Assembly (NCBI GenBank): GCA_964565375.1 | Contig: CAZMEV010000022.1 | Location: 1 to 33,613 of the forward strand | Source: SLAN01 sp964565375 | GTDB lineage: Bacteria > Spirochaetota > Spirochaetia > DSM-27196 > SKKC01 | Length of the DNA: 33,613 nt | Reading direction: 5' to 3' | In this document: piece by piece, positions 8,490 through 16,363 of the stretch | Numbering within the stretch: position 1 is the stretch's first letter | Layout: every line of letters begins with the position of its first letter | Notes under the pieces: generated by a model | What the model saw: only the letters and a program-made list of their open reading frames with translations | Told to the model about the DNA's origin: nothing | Databases searched by the model: none | Program-made: the position numbers and the translations under genes

Positions 8490-9320
8490 ATGAACTACAC
8501 GGCCGATATCCTTCTGGTTGAGGACAATCACATCAATCAGATCGTGGCCCAGCAGATTCTTACCAAGTCCGGATATACGGTTGCGACCGCTTCAGACGGC
8601 GAGAGTGCACTTTCTACTCTTGCCGATTCCCGCTTCAGACTGATCCTGATGGATGTGCAAATGCCCGGTATGGACGGCATGGAAACAGCGAGAGCAATAC
8701 GCGCGGAAGACAGCTCCGTGGCCGACCGGAGTGTCCCCATAGTCGCCATGACCGCATATGCGTCGGCCGAAGACCGGGACCAATGCGTAGCTTCAGGGAT
8801 GAACGACTACATCGCGAAGCCCCTTCAAATTGACAGCTTTCTCGAGATGATACGCACACACATCCGTCCTGAAGAAGGCTCTGAAAAGGAATCTGAGCAT
8901 TCCGAAAGCGACACAGCGGCCTCTGAAAGTGCTCATGACAGCGATACCTCTGCCGCCTCGGAAACACCTGACGCTGAGGACTTTGAGCGGGACGATGCGC
9001 TCGCGCGAAACGGAAATAACCGCGAATCTGTGGAATCCGCTATACGGGACTTCCTGAAAACGACCGCCGAGCAGGGTCACCGCCTGGACTCGGCACTGAC
9101 TGAGTATCGGCTTGAGGATGCCGGACGGATTGCGGAGCATATCGCGGATGGCGCATCGAATGTCGGGGCAACGAATATCAGAGTGTGCCTGCTGACAATT
9201 CAGCGGGGCTGTCAGCGCGATGAACAGGAAACCGCTCGTGATGCACTTGATCGGCTGCCGGAACTCCTTAAGCGCTTTCGCCGGGCGGTTACGAGCGAAG
9301 GGTTCGCACTCGCCGGCTGA
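8490..9320 (+). CDS. Receiver-Hpt phosphorelay protein
   Basis: A 276-residue protein with an N-terminal receiver: acidic pocket LLVEDN, phospho-acceptor Asp55 in ILMDVQMPGMDG, Thr88 in AMTAY and Lys110 in IAKPL. A long acidic Ser/Glu/Asp linker follows (about 128-170). The C-terminal helical region resembles a histidine phosphotransfer domain: RIAEHIADGASNVGA aligns with the Hpt consensus AHxLKGxAxxxGA, placing the phosphorylatable His at 217, but the usual Lys after it is Asp. It begins 3 bases after the CheB-CheR fusion, and AGGAGGTGA lies inside the end of that gene, indicating co-translation. No DNA-binding or enzymatic output domain is present. The receiver is certain; the Hpt call is good but not certain. 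Confidence 0.85.
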   Translation: MNYTADILLVEDNHINQIVAQQILTKSGYTVATASDGESALSTLADSRFRLILMDVQMPGMDGMETARAIRAEDSSVADRSVPIVAMTAYASAEDRDQCVASGMNDYIAKPLQIDSFLEMIRTHIRPEEGSEKESEHSESDTAASESAHDSDTSAASETPDAEDFERDDALARNGNNRESVESAIRDFLKTTAEQGHRLDSALTEYRLEDAGRIAEHIADGASNVGATNIRVCLLTIQRGCQRDEQETARDALDRLPELLKRFRRAVTSEGFALAG

Positions 9321-9408
9321 CTCAAGCCCTCGGTGGTACCGTCGCCGTGCGCCTTAAACGTACAACCGAAAGATTCACGCCGGCCTGCTGATCGAGAAAC
9401 CCCTCTTA

Positions 9409-9447
9409 CTATGCGCTCCCGCTATGCGTTCCCGCTATGCGTTCCCG
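9409..9447. repeat. 13-bp tandem repeat, three copies
   Basis: Three consecutive units CTATGCGTTCCCG (the first with CTC in place of TTC) lie between the convergent receiver-Hpt gene and the cNMP-binding gene. The array is short and fully assembled. No function is evident. Confidence 0.85.
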
Positions 9448-9459
9448 GCAGAGGCCTCC

Positions 9460-11529
9460 TTACTCACGTTCGGATGCAAGCGCTTCGTCGAGAATATGGC
9501 GCGTAATCGCATACAGCGGGGGAACACCCTCGGATAACGCCATCCGGCTCGACAGCGAACCATGCGGGGCAAGCGGAAGATCCGAAACGTAGTAGAAGAA
9601 CCGTTCTGTTACGTCGGGGCGGATTACCCCGAGTTGCGTCGACTCGGTTACCTGCCGATAATAATAGGTGCCCTCCATTTCAAGTCCGATGCAGCTCCAT
9701 ATGTGCCGGTAGAAGTGCAGCATAAGCCGGTTCTGCAGAAGCGTGCCGTCAACCGTCAGCATTGGACCCTCATGCAACGTCCTGCCCTGCAATCTCGCCG
9801 CGAGTCGTTTTTCAGGATGATCGTCCGCAGGAGGTATCGGCTGAAACAGATCCGAAGACTGCTCCACGAACGCCGTCGGATGCAGCACGTCTCCCCGCTC
9901 ACCGACCAGTGCACCGGCCTTGCCGAGAAAGTTGATACTCGCCACGTTGCGGCCGAAAAGCATGAGCAGATTGCGCATAATGTGTTCGGCCTGCTCACCG
10001 AATGCGTAATCGATATTCACTATAAACGCAGCCCGGCTTGTATCCAGTTTACGTATTCCAGGATCCAGGCCTTCGTTTTCCAGCCGCGGTACATCGATAA
10101 TCTGGACTTGAATTCCGGTAGAAGCAGTGGATTCAAGTCTGCTTATTCCGTGGGCTTCGCCGGTCTCCCGGCTCTCCCGGGCAGCGTCAGGATTCGCCGT
10201 GAAGAAATCACGTGCGAGGGCATAAACGAGATCCTCGGTTACCGGCCAGTTGCCCCCGGTGATATCCGGCCGCATGCGCCTGCCCCATTCAAGGATCTGA
10301 TCGCGATTGCGGCGATACCAGGGATTGAGACAATTGGTAACAGAGTGTGTGTTGCTCGAGATGATGTGGACATCCACTTCTTCGGGGAGGCAGGCCGGAT
10401 CATATCCGATGTGTTCCTGCGTTGCCGCTGCAAGCTGCGACGTCCAGGATTCAGCGCGGCGGCTGTTATAGGTGTTCGTCCTGCGACGGACATCGATCGC
10501 GAACATTTCGCGATGACGAACTACCTCGTATATTCGGCTGATTGTCTCACCGGGCCACAAGGACAGAAGACCTTCACGTTCCGCTCGTGTGAACGGCAGG
10601 GTCGCGAGAAAGTCCGCCTCGTCCCCGCACTCCGGATCGCTCAGAAACTGCGAGATCCGTTGAAGCTGGTCCACTTTGTTCAAACGGAGACGCAGCTTGC
10701 CGGCCTCGATCGAATACGTACAAAGACAGGTTATAAGATCGAACAGATCCGATAGACCATTTCTCACGAGGACAAGGTCTTTGCCGGGCAACATCTCCCA
10801 TACTTCCCGGCGACGCGCAGAGGTGGAAACCGAGGGAAAGTACGCATCCGGGTTGCTGTAGGCTCCGGTGAGTTCATCACTCAACAGCAATGCGAAGGTG
10901 CGGGTTATGTTATCCGGCAGCCGGCGCACCGCGTATGAGAGAGCCGCGGTATCGAGTCTGCTGTCGTCGTTCACACCGGCATGAAGTGCCGGCTGCAGGG
11001 AGCGGAAGAATGGAAGCAGTTTCGCAACAATAATGTGGCCCTGGGTGACCGCCCGAAGAAGCTCCGCTTTGAACCGGTCGAACGAGGCGAATATTCCCTG
11101 ACGATCGCGCAGCAGCGTCCCGAGCCCCTGGGCAAACACCGGCGATCGGCCCATGAGCGCGAGAAACTCGTCACCGGCCACACGAAAGCATTCCACCGGG
11201 CCGTCGGCGATTATCTCGTATGTACGCGGTACGTCGAACACGGGCTCCCACTCGCCGAAATAGTGCCCCGGCTCAACGCCGGTTATGCGACGTGGATATC
11301 CGCTCGCATCCGCCTCCTTCGGTGATGTGATCGTGACGGTACCGTCTTCGAGCAGATAGACGTAACGGTCTTCAGGATCACCCTGTCGGATAATCGTATC
11401 GCCTGCCTCGAAGTGTACGTACTCCAGGTTTTGTGCGAGTTCTTCCCGCAGGTTCGGGTCCAGAAAACGAAAAGGAATCACACGTTCAATTAACGCAAGT
11501 TCCCGGGTAAGCGTGGTTCTATCGCTCAA
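9460..11529 (-). CDS. Cyclic-nucleotide-binding domain protein with nucleoside phosphorylase-like C-terminus
   Basis: A 689-residue soluble protein. Residues about 20-140 form a cNMP-binding (CRP-like) beta-roll: EAGDTIIRQGDPEDRYVYLL, then the phosphate-binding cassette with Gly-Glu (YFGEWEP) and Pro-Arg (VPRTYEI), so ligand binding looks possible. A helical middle of unknown fold follows. The C-terminal third carries GKAG...RGDVLHP (about 536-551), GPMLTVDGTLLQ (about 588-599) and EMEG (617-620), in the order seen in nucleoside phosphorylases and AMP nucleosidases, where the EMEG-type Glu contacts ribose. The start is TTG 11529 preceded by GAGG; it overlaps the upstream gene's stop (TTGA). 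The cNMP domain is clear. The phosphorylase likeness is my motif reading, and the protein may belong to an uncharacterised DUF family. Confidence 0.75.
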   Translation of the reverse strand: MSDRTTLTRELALIERVIPFRFLDPNLREELAQNLEYVHFEAGDTIIRQGDPEDRYVYLLEDGTVTITSPKEADASGYPRRITGVEPGHYFGEWEPVFDVPRTYEIIADGPVECFRVAGDEFLALMGRSPVFAQGLGTLLRDRQGIFASFDRFKAELLRAVTQGHIIVAKLLPFFRSLQPALHAGVNDDSRLDTAALSYAVRRLPDNITRTFALLLSDELTGAYSNPDAYFPSVSTSARRREVWEMLPGKDLVLVRNGLSDLFDLITCLCTYSIEAGKLRLRLNKVDQLQRISQFLSDPECGDEADFLATLPFTRAEREGLLSLWPGETISRIYEVVRHREMFAIDVRRRTNTYNSRRAESWTSQLAAATQEHIGYDPACLPEEVDVHIISSNTHSVTNCLNPWYRRNRDQILEWGRRMRPDITGGNWPVTEDLVYALARDFFTANPDAARESRETGEAHGISRLESTASTGIQVQIIDVPRLENEGLDPGIRKLDTSRAAFIVNIDYAFGEQAEHIMRNLLMLFGRNVASINFLGKAGALVGERGDVLHPTAFVEQSSDLFQPIPPADDHPEKRLAARLQGRTLHEGPMLTVDGTLLQNRLMLHFYRHIWSCIGLEMEGTYYYRQVTESTQLGVIRPDVTERFFYYVSDLPLAPHGSLSSRMALSEGVPPLYAITRHILDEALASERE

Positions 11530-12554
11530 CGTATTGCCTCATGATCTACAGGTTGCAGCCGGTGCAACAGTCGCTGTGCCAGTGACTGCCGGACGTGCGA
11601 AAGCGCCTGGGGACCGTTCATATGCTCGGTAGCCGAGTACACATCACGCTCGAGGCGCTTCCCGTCCGAATACTCCCAGAGCAGCATTGGGTTTGAGAGT
11701 ATACCTGCGAGCATCTTCGAGTCGAACCCCCGTCTCATGGCAATCTGCGCGAAACTCGAATCTGCAATGCCGGCCGGATTCCGGCCGTCAACAACAAGGT
11801 AGCCGGTTGCATCGAGCATCTGCTCGAATGGACTTCGGGAGTAGTGAAATACACGACTCCGCGGCATGCGAGTATCGACCAATCCGTCCATGCGGATATC
11901 CGCGTACATATCGGCCACAAGGTCGGCGAAATAGCGATAGCCGAGAGTGGTGCGGAAGAGCATAACCGCGATATCGGTATCGCGGGTATTCTTGTGCATA
12001 AGCGCGGGAATGTCGTAGCCGATAATCCAGTAGCCGTCTATGTACTTCAGCGTCTGCCCGGCAACCGTAATAACCGAATTTTCATCCACCCAGATGGCGA
12101 ACAGCCCTTCAGGCGTCATACCAAGAACCGACAGCGCCTCGAACCCACCTATGATCCAGGCGTCGCTGAAGCGTTCTCCGCTTCGTAACTCGAACTCTCG
12201 CTTCATCGGCTCGCTGAAGGAGGCCGCGCCATGCACCGCGAAAAAAAGCGTGTGTGAGTAATGCCGCTCTATAACCCGGTGGCGAATCATGTAATCGCCG
12301 GGCAGGTTCGCCATATAGACAAGCTCCAACCCGTCGCGATACGCCGGGCAGCGCTTCACAACGCGAAGGAGTCGACTTTCGATCTGCACACTGTTGGTTT
12401 CCGGACGGACGTAAACAAATATGTCCTGTTTATCAGGATCAGGATCGGGACCGGGGTAGGCTACCAACACCGAAGGCTGTTCGCCGTCATGTTCAAGCAC
12501 CGGAAGCTGCCTCCAAGGGTAAGTGTAGCCCAAGGTAACCCGATTGTCATCCAT
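11526..12554 (-). CDS. Uncharacterised 342-aa protein coupled to the cNMP-binding gene
   Basis: I do not recognise this family. The 342-residue product has no signal peptide or membrane segment. Features include a Pro/Asp-rich stretch near residues 33-42 (GPDPDPDKQD), an aromatic-rich centre and a basic Arg/Gln/His-rich C-terminus. The reading frame is sound: it is long, shares codon use with its neighbours and ends in a 3-base overlap with the TTG start of the cNMP-binding gene, so the two products are probably made together. The start ATG 12554 has no good ribosome site, only GCCGGCG before it. It lies downstream of pheT behind a GC-rich hairpin and a 17-bp repeat array and may be expressed by read-through. 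Confidence 0.7.
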   Translation of the reverse strand: MDDNRVTLGYTYPWRQLPVLEHDGEQPSVLVAYPGPDPDPDKQDIFVYVRPETNSVQIESRLLRVVKRCPAYRDGLELVYMANLPGDYMIRHRVIERHYSHTLFFAVHGAASFSEPMKREFELRSGERFSDAWIIGGFEALSVLGMTPEGLFAIWVDENSVITVAGQTLKYIDGYWIIGYDIPALMHKNTRDTDIAVMLFRTTLGYRYFADLVADMYADIRMDGLVDTRMPRSRVFHYSRSPFEQMLDATGYLVVDGRNPAGIADSSFAQIAMRRGFDSKMLAGILSNPMLLWEYSDGKRLERDVYSATEHMNGPQALSHVRQSLAQRLLHRLQPVDHEAIR

Positions 12555-12600
12555 CGCCGGCCACGGCAGCGGTCCAGCGGGCCGCCGGCTGCCGCCCCTG

Positions 12601-12760
12601 CCCCCGGGCCTTACCTGCCCCCGGGCCTTACCTGCCCCNNNNNNNNNNNNNNNNNNNNNNNNNNNNNNNNNNNNNNNNNNNNNNNNNNNNNNNNNNNNNN
12701 NNNNNNNNNNNNNNNNNNNNNNNNNNNNNNNNNNNNNNGCCCCCGGGCCTTACCTGCCCC
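12601..12760 (-). repeat. 17-bp intergenic tandem repeat with assembly gap 12639-12738
   Basis: Units CCCCCGGGCCTTACCTG are seen twice before and once after a 100-N gap, plus partial copies. The array fills the space between the pheT stop hairpin and the next gene. The phase requires 12+17k missing bases, which 100 does not fit, so the N run is a placeholder. In the transcript direction the unit reads CAGGTAAGGCCCGGGGG, with a CCCGGG palindrome. Confidence 0.93.
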
Positions 12761-12783
12761 GCCGGGCCGTCCGGGGGCCCGGC
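12761..12783 (-). terminator. GC-only hairpin directly after pheT
   Basis: Perfect 8-base arms GCCGGGCC and GGCCCGGC enclose a 7-base loop and begin 4 bases after the pheT stop codon. No U tract follows; the 17-bp array comes next instead. It could be a weak or factor-dependent terminator or an mRNA 3'-end protector. Confidence 0.5.
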
Positions 12784-12787
12784 AGCT

Positions 12788-14536
12788 TCAGCTCTCGAGC
12801 AGGAGGCGAATATCGATTTCGCCGGCCGCGCACGGCATTTCCACACCCCAGTTCTCAAGCACCTGCGGATGCACTTCGCCGATCATGCCGACGCTTCGAC
12901 CGCCGACCATAATATCCGCACGTCTGCCGGGCAGAAACCGCTCATCGGACGACTCGGAAAGCTCGTAATCCGCATTCAGAAAATACAACAGCACATGAAG
13001 CTGATCACGAATTGTGTTGAACGATACATCCGCATCGGAGGCAAGGAATCCAAGCACATCGTCGGTACGTGTGCCGGTTACATCGCGGTCGTCACGAGAG
13101 GCTACCTTTCCGATTTCGAAGCTCTTGTGCGGATACACCGCATTCGCGGAGCCCGATTCAACAGCGAGCAGTGACGGCAGAACGCTGTCCCGAACGAACT
13201 CGTAGTTTTCGCTCATCGGGTTATCGACACGGACCATGTCGCTTGTATCAAACGGCTCATCGCTGTCGAGCGGACGCATGAGCATTCGCTCACGATAGTC
13301 TCGTTTGGACCCGAGGTAGTTGAATACGAACTCCTGATATCCGAGCCCCACGAGAATTGACTTTATCTCGCGGCTGAACTCTTCGATCGATGTGAGGCGG
13401 CCAACGGTGAAGTCCTTCAGCGCCTCCGGCTCGAACCGGTGCATGCCGTGGCCGATCATAATATCCTCAGCGATATCAACCGGGTGGAGAAAGTCGTTGC
13501 GATACGCGGGGGGCCATACGCGCACGGTATCCGAGGCGGCGTTGTCGCCGCGTACGGACTCCGCTCGAATCCCCATATTCGAGAGCGCACGTACCGCCGC
13601 CTCCGGCGTGAAATCCACCCCGAGCCAGCGCGACACGAACGAAACATCAACATCCAGAGGAACCTGAAAGTACAGCGGCGATACGACGCTTCGCCCGAAG
13701 GGCGTGTCATAGGGATATTCGGTGCGCACAGGAAGGATTTCGAAGCCGGCATCCGCGAGATCACAGGCAACGATCGACGCTGAAAGCATGAGAATCCGGT
13801 AATCGGTTCCCGTCATTTCGACAAACACGCGCGAGTCGCCGGTTTCAACTGCGCCGATACGCGCGCTGTTGGTTACCGGCGGGAAGCTGAGCGCATCACC
13901 ATTAGCATCACAAAGGTAGGGCATACGGTCAAAACCGGACACAATGTGGCCAAACTCCTGACCTTTGGGATGATGCTTTATGATCTCACGCAGCGACTGC
14001 TCGGTCTCGTTTTCCCCGAGAGGGACGAATCTCGTAGCGTCGGGATCGGCGGCTTTATACTGGACGGGAAACTGAATCAGATCGCTGCGATAGATTCCCA
14101 TTGCGACCGCTCTGCGTTTCTGTCCGAAGTTCCAGCAGAGCTTCTCCTGTGTCTGAATCATATCAGCGAGCGTCGATTCGTCGATCTCTACGCCCTGTGC
14201 AATAAACCCCACGACGTACGGACGTCGAGATTCAAGCTCGGCGTCCACCGTAATCACCCGATCTCCGGTATCCGCCTGAGTCTCCGGCGTACTGAAGAAA
14301 TCATAAGACGGCTTGCTCCCGCCACGATAAATCCTCAGCTGGCGCCCCAGCCCGGCGGTCGACCAGAGGTCAGGGCGATTAGTGTCGTTCAATTCTATTT
14401 TGACGATACCCTCTTCGTTTTCCCATTCGTCGATCTCTGCTTTGGCAACCGTCAGTTGCTCTTCAAGAGGATCATGTTCAAGACGCTCACCAACAAATCG
14501 GTCCAGTGCGTTGCGGTACAGTTCTATCTTCGGCAT
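12788..14536 (-). CDS. pheT: Phenylalanine-tRNA ligase beta subunit, archaeal/spirochaetal type
   Basis: A 582-residue beta subunit of the tetrameric PheRS, which with PheS charges tRNA-Phe. It is much shorter than the roughly 800-residue bacterial form and lacks the tRNA-binding OB and anticodon-binding extensions, which marks the archaeal/eukaryotic lineage known in spirochaetes. It begins MPKIELYRNALDRFVG and has ELNDTNRPDLWSTAGLGRQL, typical of this form. The middle carries the B3/B4 editing region, then a B5 region (about 300-380, with DVSFVSRWLGVDF) and the class II-like core. A good ribosome site (AAGGAAATAGAT before ATG 14536) lies in the 15-base gap from pheS, so the two form an operon. 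Confidence 0.93.
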   Translation of the reverse strand: MPKIELYRNALDRFVGERLEHDPLEEQLTVAKAEIDEWENEEGIVKIELNDTNRPDLWSTAGLGRQLRIYRGGSKPSYDFFSTPETQADTGDRVITVDAELESRRPYVVGFIAQGVEIDESTLADMIQTQEKLCWNFGQKRRAVAMGIYRSDLIQFPVQYKAADPDATRFVPLGENETEQSLREIIKHHPKGQEFGHIVSGFDRMPYLCDANGDALSFPPVTNSARIGAVETGDSRVFVEMTGTDYRILMLSASIVACDLADAGFEILPVRTEYPYDTPFGRSVVSPLYFQVPLDVDVSFVSRWLGVDFTPEAAVRALSNMGIRAESVRGDNAASDTVRVWPPAYRNDFLHPVDIAEDIMIGHGMHRFEPEALKDFTVGRLTSIEEFSREIKSILVGLGYQEFVFNYLGSKRDYRERMLMRPLDSDEPFDTSDMVRVDNPMSENYEFVRDSVLPSLLAVESGSANAVYPHKSFEIGKVASRDDRDVTGTRTDDVLGFLASDADVSFNTIRDQLHVLLYFLNADYELSESSDERFLPGRRADIMVGGRSVGMIGEVHPQVLENWGVEMPCAAGEIDIRLLLES

Positions 14537-14551
14537 ATCTATTTCCTTCGA

Positions 14552-16272
14552 CTACTTTCGGCGGCGCAGCCGCACGCGCTCGAGATCGGTAGAGAACAGC
14601 TCACGCAGGTCATTGAGACCGAGATGCATAAGCGCCATTCGATCGATCCCTAATCCCCAGGCGAGAACAGGCACATCGATTCCAAGCGGCTCAGTCACTT
14701 CCGGTCGGAAGATCCCGGACCCGCCCAGCTCGAACCATCCGAGTTCAGGATGCTTAATGTGAACCTCCACCGATGGCTCGGTAAAGGGGAAGTAGCCCGG
14801 GACATAGCGCACATCTTCAGCTCCGGCGACCTCCTCGGCGAACAGCTTGAGCATACCCAGAAGGGTGCGCAGATTTACATCCTCGCCGAGCACGATACCT
14901 TCGGTCTGGTAGAAGTCACTCAGATGAGTAGCGTCGACCTGGTCGTAGCGAAAGCAGCGGACAATGCCGAAATACCGTCCCGGAACTTTTGCCTTCGGCA
15001 GCTGCTTTGCGCTGAGCACGGTTCCCTGACTCCGAAGAATAAGTCGCCGGGTGAAATCCCGGTCGAAATCGTACCCCCATCCACGACTGCCGGTCTTCCA
15101 GCCATTCTCGTGAGCGGCTGCGACCTGATCAAGCCAGGGCTGCTCGATTTCACGTGCATGCTTCGGCTCGGCCACGTAGTAGACGTCGTGAATATCGCGC
15201 GCAGCATGGAACTGCGGCATGAACAGGGCATCCGAGTTCCAGAATTCCGTCTCCACCAGCGGACCATCAAACTCCTCAAATCCAAGTCCGACGAGTTTGT
15301 CCTTAACGGTTTCAATATACTCGGCATACGGGTTGCGGCGACCGGGAACAAGCCGGGCCGGCGGCGTGTTAATGCTGTACTGCCGGAATGTTTTCTGCTT
15401 CCAGCTGCCGTCCCTGAGCATGGCAGGCGTCAGGCTGCCGACCTCTTCGCCGGTGAGACCGGCGGCGGCGACCTGCTGTTTCAGCCGGACACCGTGATCG
15501 GTGAGTTCAAGCGTTGCAATAGACCGCTCGGAAATCTTGAACGCGACTCCCGATGCACCACGCTTTTTCGCAATGGATGCAATAGCGGTCTGTTCCTCAT
15601 CGGTAAGCTCGGAAGCATCGAGCACGCCCTCGCGGGCAGCACGATCGATCAACGCGCGCTGTCTCGACACCCACGGAGCCGCGTGCTCATCCACAAGCTC
15701 CACGCTTTTTCCCTCGCCCATCCGAACGGCGCCCGCCTTCGAGAGCCCACCGAAGGCTGAACCGATATCCTTCTTCTCGAGACCGATGGCTTCAGCGAGG
15801 TCATTCATGGGCGTCGGCCCATGTTCACGCACATAGGCGATCAGGCGCTCCTCAGGTGTACCGGCGTCGGCCTGTTCCCGCCCGAATTCGGTCAGCTCGT
15901 ATACCGTTCGCTCGGTCCGCGAAACTTCCTGAAGCGCCCCACGCGCGGTCAACCAGCTTATTGCCTGGTTGCACTGGCCTTCTTTCAGATCAAGCGCCTG
16001 CTGCATCCCGGCAACCGTAATGCTGTCGCCCTTGTCATAGTGATTAAGAACCTTGACCTCAAGCGGATGCAGACTTTTCAGTTCTGTTGCTTCCATACCA
16101 GATGCTTCCATACCAGATGCTTCCATACCAGATNNNNNNNNNNNNNNNNNNNNNNNNNNNNNNNNNNNNNNNNNNNNNNNNNNNNNNNNNNNNNNNNNNN
16201 NNNNNNNNNNNNNNNNNNNNNNNNNNNNNNNNNTGCTTCCATACCAGATGCTTCCATACCAGATGCTTCCAT
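14552..16272 (-). CDS. pheS: Phenylalanine-tRNA ligase alpha subunit, archaeal type
   Basis: Catalytic subunit of PheRS. The N-terminus has winged-helix modules (LHPLEVKVLNHY; TPMNDLAEAIGLEKKDIGSAF) as in archaeal and eukaryotic PheS. The class II core follows: motif 1 around RNPYAEYIETVKDKLVGLGFEE, motif 2 GIVRCFRYDQVDATHLSDFYQ and motif 3 GLGIDRMALMHLGL. From the last repeat ATG (16096) the protein is 514 residues, normal for the family. The 5' end is a 15-bp array encoding SGMEA, with an in-frame ATG in every unit. AGAGGA 10 bases before the outermost ATG (16272) makes that the likeliest start. The 100-N gap breaks the frame only because its length is arbitrary (the phase needs 14+15k). 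Confidence 0.9.
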
Positions 16273-16278
16273 ACCAGA
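16088..16278 (-). repeat. 15-bp tandem repeat covering the pheS start, with gap 16134-16233
   Basis: Three exact units lie on each side of the 100-N gap. In the pheS direction each is TCTGGTATGGAAGCA, read as SGMEA. Every unit supplies an ATG preceded at 8 bases by GGAAG from the previous unit, so each copy could act as a weak start site in the same frame. Copy number is unknown, and the gap cannot be exactly 100 bases. Confidence 0.93.
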
Positions 16279-16282
16279 TATA

Positions 16283-16288
16283 TCCTCT
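16283..16288 (-). promoter_or_regulatory. Ribosome binding site of pheS
   Basis: AGAGGA on the minus strand lies 10 bases before the first ATG of the repeat array (16272). It is the best ribosome site in the region and lies outside the repeats. Confidence 0.5.
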
Positions 16289-16312
16289 TACCCGTGTGTA
16301 CCCCATGCATTC

Positions 16313-16350
16313 TGCTGCGGTGCATAACGCGCGCTGCAGTGTATAACGCG
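16313..16350. repeat. 19-bp imperfect tandem duplication upstream of pheS
   Basis: TGCTGCGGTGCATAACGCG (16313-16331) is followed at once by CGCTGCAGTGTATAACGCG (16332-16350), matching at 16 of 19 positions. It lies in the 91-base space between the TIGR00300 gene and pheS, where a pheS promoter or leader would be. Confidence 0.75.
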
Positions 16351-16363
16351 GCAAAGTACCCGG

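Noticed and set aside
9562..10755. 397-codon open frame on the plus strand
   Set aside because: Antisense to the cNMP-binding protein, which has clear domains; no ribosome site or motif.
14750..15760. 336-codon open frame on the plus strand
   Set aside because: Antisense to pheS, whose class II motifs are unmistakable.
16078..16272. Apparent frameshift in pheS across the N run
   Set aside because: The repeat phase needs 14+15k missing bases, and the 100-N placeholder alone shifts the frame. The units on both sides are identical.
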